Below, one piece after another: positions 60,938 through 64,000 of a stretch of DNA of 64,000 bases. Where the stretch lies: positions 361,292-425,291 of the forward strand of contig NZ_BMEX01000002.1 in the NCBI RefSeq assembly GCF_014637345.1, in the 5' to 3' direction. A model generated the notes under the pieces. The model did not search any database. It was not told where the DNA came from and saw nothing but the letters and a program-made list of their open reading frames with translations. The position numbers were made by a program, and so were the translations under genes. How positions within the stretch are numbered: the stretch's first letter is position 1; every line of letters begins with the position of its first letter. The DNA is from Kroppenstedtia guangzhouensis (GTDB taxonomy: Bacteria; Bacillota; Bacilli; Thermoactinomycetales; DSM-45169).

Positions 60938-62515
60938 TCAAGATTGCCTGCGTTTCCGCTCATATTCCCGATTGCGGAGTTCCACCCGCCGAATCTTGCC
61001 ACTGGTCGTTTTGGGAAGATCAGTGACAAAGTCGATTGCCCGCGGGTATTTATAAGGGGCTGTCACTTTTTTTACATGTTCCTGCAACTGGTTCACCAGT
61101 TCATCGGAAGCCTCCCTCCCCTCTTTCAAAACGACGAAGGCTTTCACAATGGAGCCCCGGACCGGGTCCGGACTGGCCACCACGGCGCATTCCCGGACGG
61201 CGGGGTGCTTGACAAGGGCATCCTCCACCTCAAAGGGACCGATGGTGTAACCGGAACTGATAATGATATCATCGGAACGCCCTTCAAACCAAAAATATCC
61301 GTCCTCGTCTTGTCGGGCTTGATCTCCGGTCAGGTACCATTCACCGCGGAAAGCCTTGGCTGTTCGTTCAGGGTCCTGATAATACCCTTTGAACAAGGCG
61401 GGGGAATCCCTGTGAACGGCAATATCCCCCACTTCCCCCACCGGAACCGGACAACCTTCCTCATCGATCAGGGCAACCCGGTTTCCGGGGGTGGGTTTGC
61501 CCATCGAACCCGGCTTGATTTTCATACCTTCCAAGGTGGCCACGAGAAGTGTGTTTTCCGTCTGTCCATATCCATCCCGGACGTTAACGTTGAAGTAGCG
61601 CCGAAAGGTGTCGATCACCTCCCGGTTCAGGGGTTCCCCCGCACTGACGGCACTTCGCAGACTGGTCAAGCGATACCGCTCCAAGTGATCCGCCTTGGCC
61701 ATCATCCGATATTCCGTCGGAGTGCAGCAAAGTACATTGACTTGATATTCCTCCATCAGAGACAGATACTTGGAAGCATCAAATCTCCCTTGATACACCA
61801 GCCCGGTGGCACCACTTCCCAAGGTGGAAATAAAAGGGCTCCACACCCACTTGGCCCACCCTGGACCCGCCGTGGCCCAAACCGTGTCTTTCGGCCGGAC
61901 ACCCAGCCACTGCCGGGCGGCGGCCGCCTGATGGGCAATAGCCCAGCTGTGATGGTGAATCACTCCCTTTGGCCCCCCCGTGGTGCCCGAGGTGTAGGAG
62001 ATAAAAGCCACATCATCACTTCGGGTTTTGGGCAACTCCACATCGGTCACTCCAACACCCAACTGCTCAAAAGCATTCCAATCTCCCCGGTCTTCTCCAT
62101 GAACCCATCCGTACCGGAGGCTGGTGCAATTCTCCCTCGCCATCTCCACCCGTCCCCGCAGAGACGAATCAAAAATGACCGCTTGGGCTTGAGCATGGCG
62201 AATGCGGTAGGATATATCTGATGGCTGAAGCATTTCCGATCCTGGCAACACGGTCAAACCCGCCTTCAAAGCACCCAGATATGCTGTATAAGCCTCGGGA
62301 ATCCGCGGGAGCAGAATCATGATCCGATCTCCCTTTTGCAGGCCAGAAGCCAATAAGCCCCGAGCGATCCGATCCGACTCTTTCTTCAATTCCGAATAGG
62401 ATACGTCCCGTTTCTCACCCCTGTCATTCTCCCAACGGATAGCCACCCGGCCGGTCTCCGCGTGACGGTCCACGTCCATTGCCATGTTGTAATATTCAGG
62501 AATAATTAGTTGCAT
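60938..62515 (-). CDS. Acyl-CoA synthetase (AMP-forming; acetyl/medium-chain type, MbcS/AcsA-like)
   Basis: 525 residues of the ANL superfamily. The P-loop is ISYTSGTTGGPKGVIHHH, followed by WATAGPGWAKW, DGYGQTE (A5), GEWYLTGD (A7), FEGRSDDIIISSGYTIGP (A8) and the catalytic lysine in PKTTSGKIRR (A10). It activates a short- or medium-chain carboxylate; branched-chain acids or acetate are likely. ATG 62515 follows GGGAGGGAACAGAT; the longer frame goes to 62557. Confidence 0.88.
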   Translation of the reverse strand: MQLIIPEYYNMAMDVDRHAETGRVAIRWENDRGEKRDVSYSELKKESDRIARGLLASGLQKGDRIMILLPRIPEAYTAYLGALKAGLTVLPGSEMLQPSDISYRIRHAQAQAVIFDSSLRGRVEMARENCTSLRYGWVHGEDRGDWNAFEQLGVGVTDVELPKTRSDDVAFISYTSGTTGGPKGVIHHHSWAIAHQAAAARQWLGVRPKDTVWATAGPGWAKWVWSPFISTLGSGATGLVYQGRFDASKYLSLMEEYQVNVLCCTPTEYRMMAKADHLERYRLTSLRSAVSAGEPLNREVIDTFRRYFNVNVRDGYGQTENTLLVATLEGMKIKPGSMGKPTPGNRVALIDEEGCPVPVGEVGDIAVHRDSPALFKGYYQDPERTAKAFRGEWYLTGDQARQDEDGYFWFEGRSDDIIISSGYTIGPFEVEDALVKHPAVRECAVVASPDPVRGSIVKAFVVLKEGREASDELVNQLQEHVKKVTAPYKYPRAIDFVTDLPKTTSGKIRRVELRNREYERKRRQS

Positions 62516-62589
62516 ATCTGTTCCCTCCCAGAAGCGGTTTGTCCATTTTTTCGACATCCACTCCCGTTATCCTTTTTATATATATTGGA

Positions 62590-62615
62590 AAAGGCAGCGG
62601 TTTTACCGCTGCCTT
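62590..62615 (-). terminator. Terminator of the alpha/beta-SASP gene
   Basis: AAGGCAGCGG-TAAAA-CCGCTGCCTT on the - strand followed by TTCC; 30 bases after the stop codon. Confidence 0.75.
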
Positions 62616-62645
62616 GAACCTCATACCAGTTATTCAGTTCAAAGA

Positions 62646-62864
62646 TTACTTTACACCGCCACCCAGTTGTTGTTCAGCCAGGGCAACCAGTCGTTTGGTG
62701 ATTTCACCACCAACGGAACCGTTGGCACGGGAGGTCGTATCGGCACCCAGTTGAACGCCGAATTCAGAAGCGATCTCAAACTTCATTTGGTCAAGGGCCT
62801 GAGCGGCACCGGCAACCAACAGTTGGTTGTTGTTACGCTCGCGGTTGTTTTGTTGTTGTTGCAT
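62646..62864 (-). CDS. Alpha/beta-type small acid-soluble spore protein
   Basis: 72 residues: a Q/N/R-rich head ([13 protein letters not shown]), then the conserved core [37 protein letters not shown]. It contains the germination-protease site (FEIASEFG) and the DNA-binding [12 protein letters not shown]. It saturates spore DNA, shifting it to an A-like form. ATG 62864 follows AAGGAGGTGAAACCGAGG. Confidence 0.96.
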   Translation of the reverse strand: MQQQQNNRERNNNQLLVAGAAQALDQMKFEIASEFGVQLGADTTSRANGSVGGEITKRLVALAEQQLGGGVK

Positions 62865-62896
62865 CCTCGGTTTCACCTCCTTATGGATGGTACTCT

Positions 62897-62926
62897 TATA
62901 TTGCTTAGAATCGGAATTTGAAATGC
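62897..62926 (-). promoter_or_regulatory. Candidate SigG promoter of the SASP gene
   Basis: On the - strand GCATTT (62926-62921), 17-bp spacer, CAATATA (62903-62897), close to the forespore SigG pattern (GnATR / CATnnTA), about 30 bases before the start codon. Confidence 0.4.
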
Positions 62927-63059
62927 GTGTGAAAATCTGGAATGATAGGCGGCGATCCAAGGATCAATACGGGAATTTTTCGCATAGGATATCCTAAAAC
63001 TTTTTGGAATCCGGGTCTTATAACCCCTCTCTTTACCAATCCCAGCGAGGTGTTGTCCG

Positions 63060-63275
63060 TTGACACATGATTATTATCGGTTACTCGGAGAACTTCAAAC
63101 CATCGATTTTTTTCTGGCGGAAATCAATATGTACCTTGACAGCCATCCTCAGGATGCCACTGCCCTTGAACGTCAACAACAATACCAGCGGATCCGGCAG
63201 GAACTCGATAGGGAATACCAGGGATGTATCCGCCTCTTACATTCTGCACAACAACAATTGGCCGCCAAAAAATGA
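63060..63275 (+). CDS. Spore coat protein CotJB-like
   Basis: 71 residues from TTG 63060 after GCGAGGTG. YYRLLGELQTIDFFLAEINMYLDSHPQD corresponds to the CotJB core (helical, with YLDTHP in relatives), followed by a Q-rich helix. CotJB is normally encoded with CotJA and CotJC; neither is adjacent here. The ATG at 63066 is in another frame. Confidence 0.8.
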   Translation: MTHDYYRLLGELQTIDFFLAEINMYLDSHPQDATALERQQQYQRIRQELDREYQGCIRLLHSAQQQLAAKK

Positions 63276-63322
63276 ATATGGCGCCACTTGGCGCCTTGCA
63301 ATAGTTTTTTGATGCACTGATT

Positions 63323-63359
63323 AAAACAGGCAGTCCACCTATGGACAGCCTGTTTTTTC
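63323..63359. terminator. Terminator after the cotJB-like gene, shared with the convergent gene
   Basis: AACAGGC-A-GTCC and GGAC-A-GCCTGTT form a stem followed by TTTTTCT on +, preceded by AAAA for the - strand. A shorter GGCGCC hairpin at 63280-63295 precedes it. Confidence 0.85.
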
Positions 63360-63360
63360 T

Positions 63361-63792
63361 TTATTTTTCTTCATCCTGAAAATGACTTCTCCTCAGCTCG
63401 CGAACCAGGACCGAAGAGCGGAAGATCCGGTACATCTGACCCGCATCCACCGCAGTCCACAACCTTGTACCAGCAAGAATTAAGCTTTTATTCTCAGCAA
63501 AACGAATGTAATCGTATGTCTCCAGACGGTACAGCACTTGTTTCCATTGAGACACGTTTCCCAAATGTTCATTGAAGAGACGGTAAACCTCATCCAATTT
63601 CACCGTCCCGGAGTGCTCCATACTGGGATCCAACCGGGGATAAACAAGCAACCCCCACAAAATGACGAGAGTGGCTCTGGAAATTTCATCCCAGTCTTTA
63701 TGAATGGCTGATCGGGAAAGCGGGTTCGGCCCCGGACCGGCAGACCGGGAGATCAACAAAGAACTGAATTCCTTTGCGGATGATTGGGACAT
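63361..63792 (-). CDS. Unknown soluble protein
   Basis: 143 residues. ATG 63792 follows AAGGTGTAAAAGGGA. An N-terminal Ser-rich disordered stretch precedes a mixed alpha/beta region (ATLVILWGLLVYPRLDP, DEVYRLFNEHLGNVSQWKQVLYRLETYDYIRF) that resembles a winged-helix-like domain, but no family is recognised. Between the CotJB-like gene and the window end. Confidence 0.55.
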   Translation of the reverse strand: MSQSSAKEFSSLLISRSAGPGPNPLSRSAIHKDWDEISRATLVILWGLLVYPRLDPSMEHSGTVKLDEVYRLFNEHLGNVSQWKQVLYRLETYDYIRFAENKSLILAGTRLWTAVDAGQMYRIFRSSVLVRELRRSHFQDEEK

Positions 63793-63951
63793 TCCCTTTT
63801 ACACCTTCTTTCGATCCCGACAGTTCTTTATGCTCATATTCTCTTTATGACCATCGATAAGTATGTTTATACTAAAAATGGTTAAAATAAGTCAAATATA
63901 GCTAGTGCCCCATCCGGAAATTTAGTTTGGTAATGGAGGAAGGATTTACAC

Positions 63952-64000
63952 TTGGTTTTCTGGAAGGTAGAGAATCTACCACGGAAACAGCAGGTGAAAG
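63952..64000 (+). CDS. Possible start of a gene cut by the window end
   Basis: TTG 63952, 6-7 bases after AGGAAGGA, opens a frame (LVFWKVENLPRKQQVK...) that has no stop before the end of the window. Too short to identify. The 63793-63935 stretch is AT-rich intergenic sequence probably holding divergent promoters. Confidence 0.3.
   Translation, partial: MVFWKVENLPRKQQVK

Noticed and set aside
1..64000. CRISPR array, prophage, IS element, tRNA or rRNA genes
   Set aside because: No regularly spaced direct repeats, phage or transposase proteins, or tRNA/rRNA signatures were found on reading both strands.

Overview
The window looks like the chromosome of an endospore-forming, moderately GC-rich Firmicute. 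My best guess is the Thermoactinomycetaceae (inference from gene content; no database search was possible). The evidence is alpha/beta- and gamma-type SASPs, a CotJB-like coat protein, a YheC/D ATP-grasp protein, HemZ, AddAB, a bifunctional Rel, a T-box leader, and a 6S RNA in the rarA/aspS neighbourhood as in Bacillus. Many starts are GTG or TTG with strong GGAGG sites, so several CDS starts were moved to codons inside or downstream of the longest ORF.

Layout. 0-6 kb: the end of rarA, a doubly damaged M28 aminopeptidase gene, a small nucleotidase, 6S RNA, then hisS-aspS behind a T-box leader whose candidate specifier is a His codon. 6-10.5 kb: a 44-aa Cys-rich ORF with its own promoter and terminator, then a three-gene unit of a KamA-like radical-SAM aminomutase, an ATP-grasp ligase and an MFS exporter. 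10.9-17.3 kb: DUF485-symporter-LytS-LytT as a chain of overlapping genes, followed by a second DUF485-symporter pair behind a candidate activator site and a CcpA (cre) site. 17-27.6 kb: threonine synthase, YheC/D, a secreted glycerophosphodiesterase, two ruined SAM methyltransferase genes (one split by a MITE-like element), a membrane protein, hemZ and a YjiH-type permease.

27.6-35 kb: tkt, dtd, rel, a small membrane protein and a class A PBP. 35-42 kb: addAB. 42-49 kb: mnmH, yhaN-yhaO, two unknown small proteins and greA. 49.7-56 kb: a D-2-hydroxyacid dehydrogenase, an MFS protein, a rhomboid protease, psd, a gamma-SASP and a class B PBP. 56.5-64 kb: two convergent, 3'-overlapping subtilases, several spore-associated or unknown small proteins, an acyl-CoA ligase, an alpha/beta-SASP and a CotJB-like protein.

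The most interesting parts are: (1) the KamA/ATP-grasp/MFS unit, which resembles a minimal pathway for making and exporting a beta-amino-acid-containing dipeptide; (2) the LytST pair embedded between two carboxylate symporter pairs; (3) two families of short palindromic intergenic elements, one of which has split a methyltransferase gene. No IS transposase, prophage, CRISPR array, tRNA or rRNA was seen.
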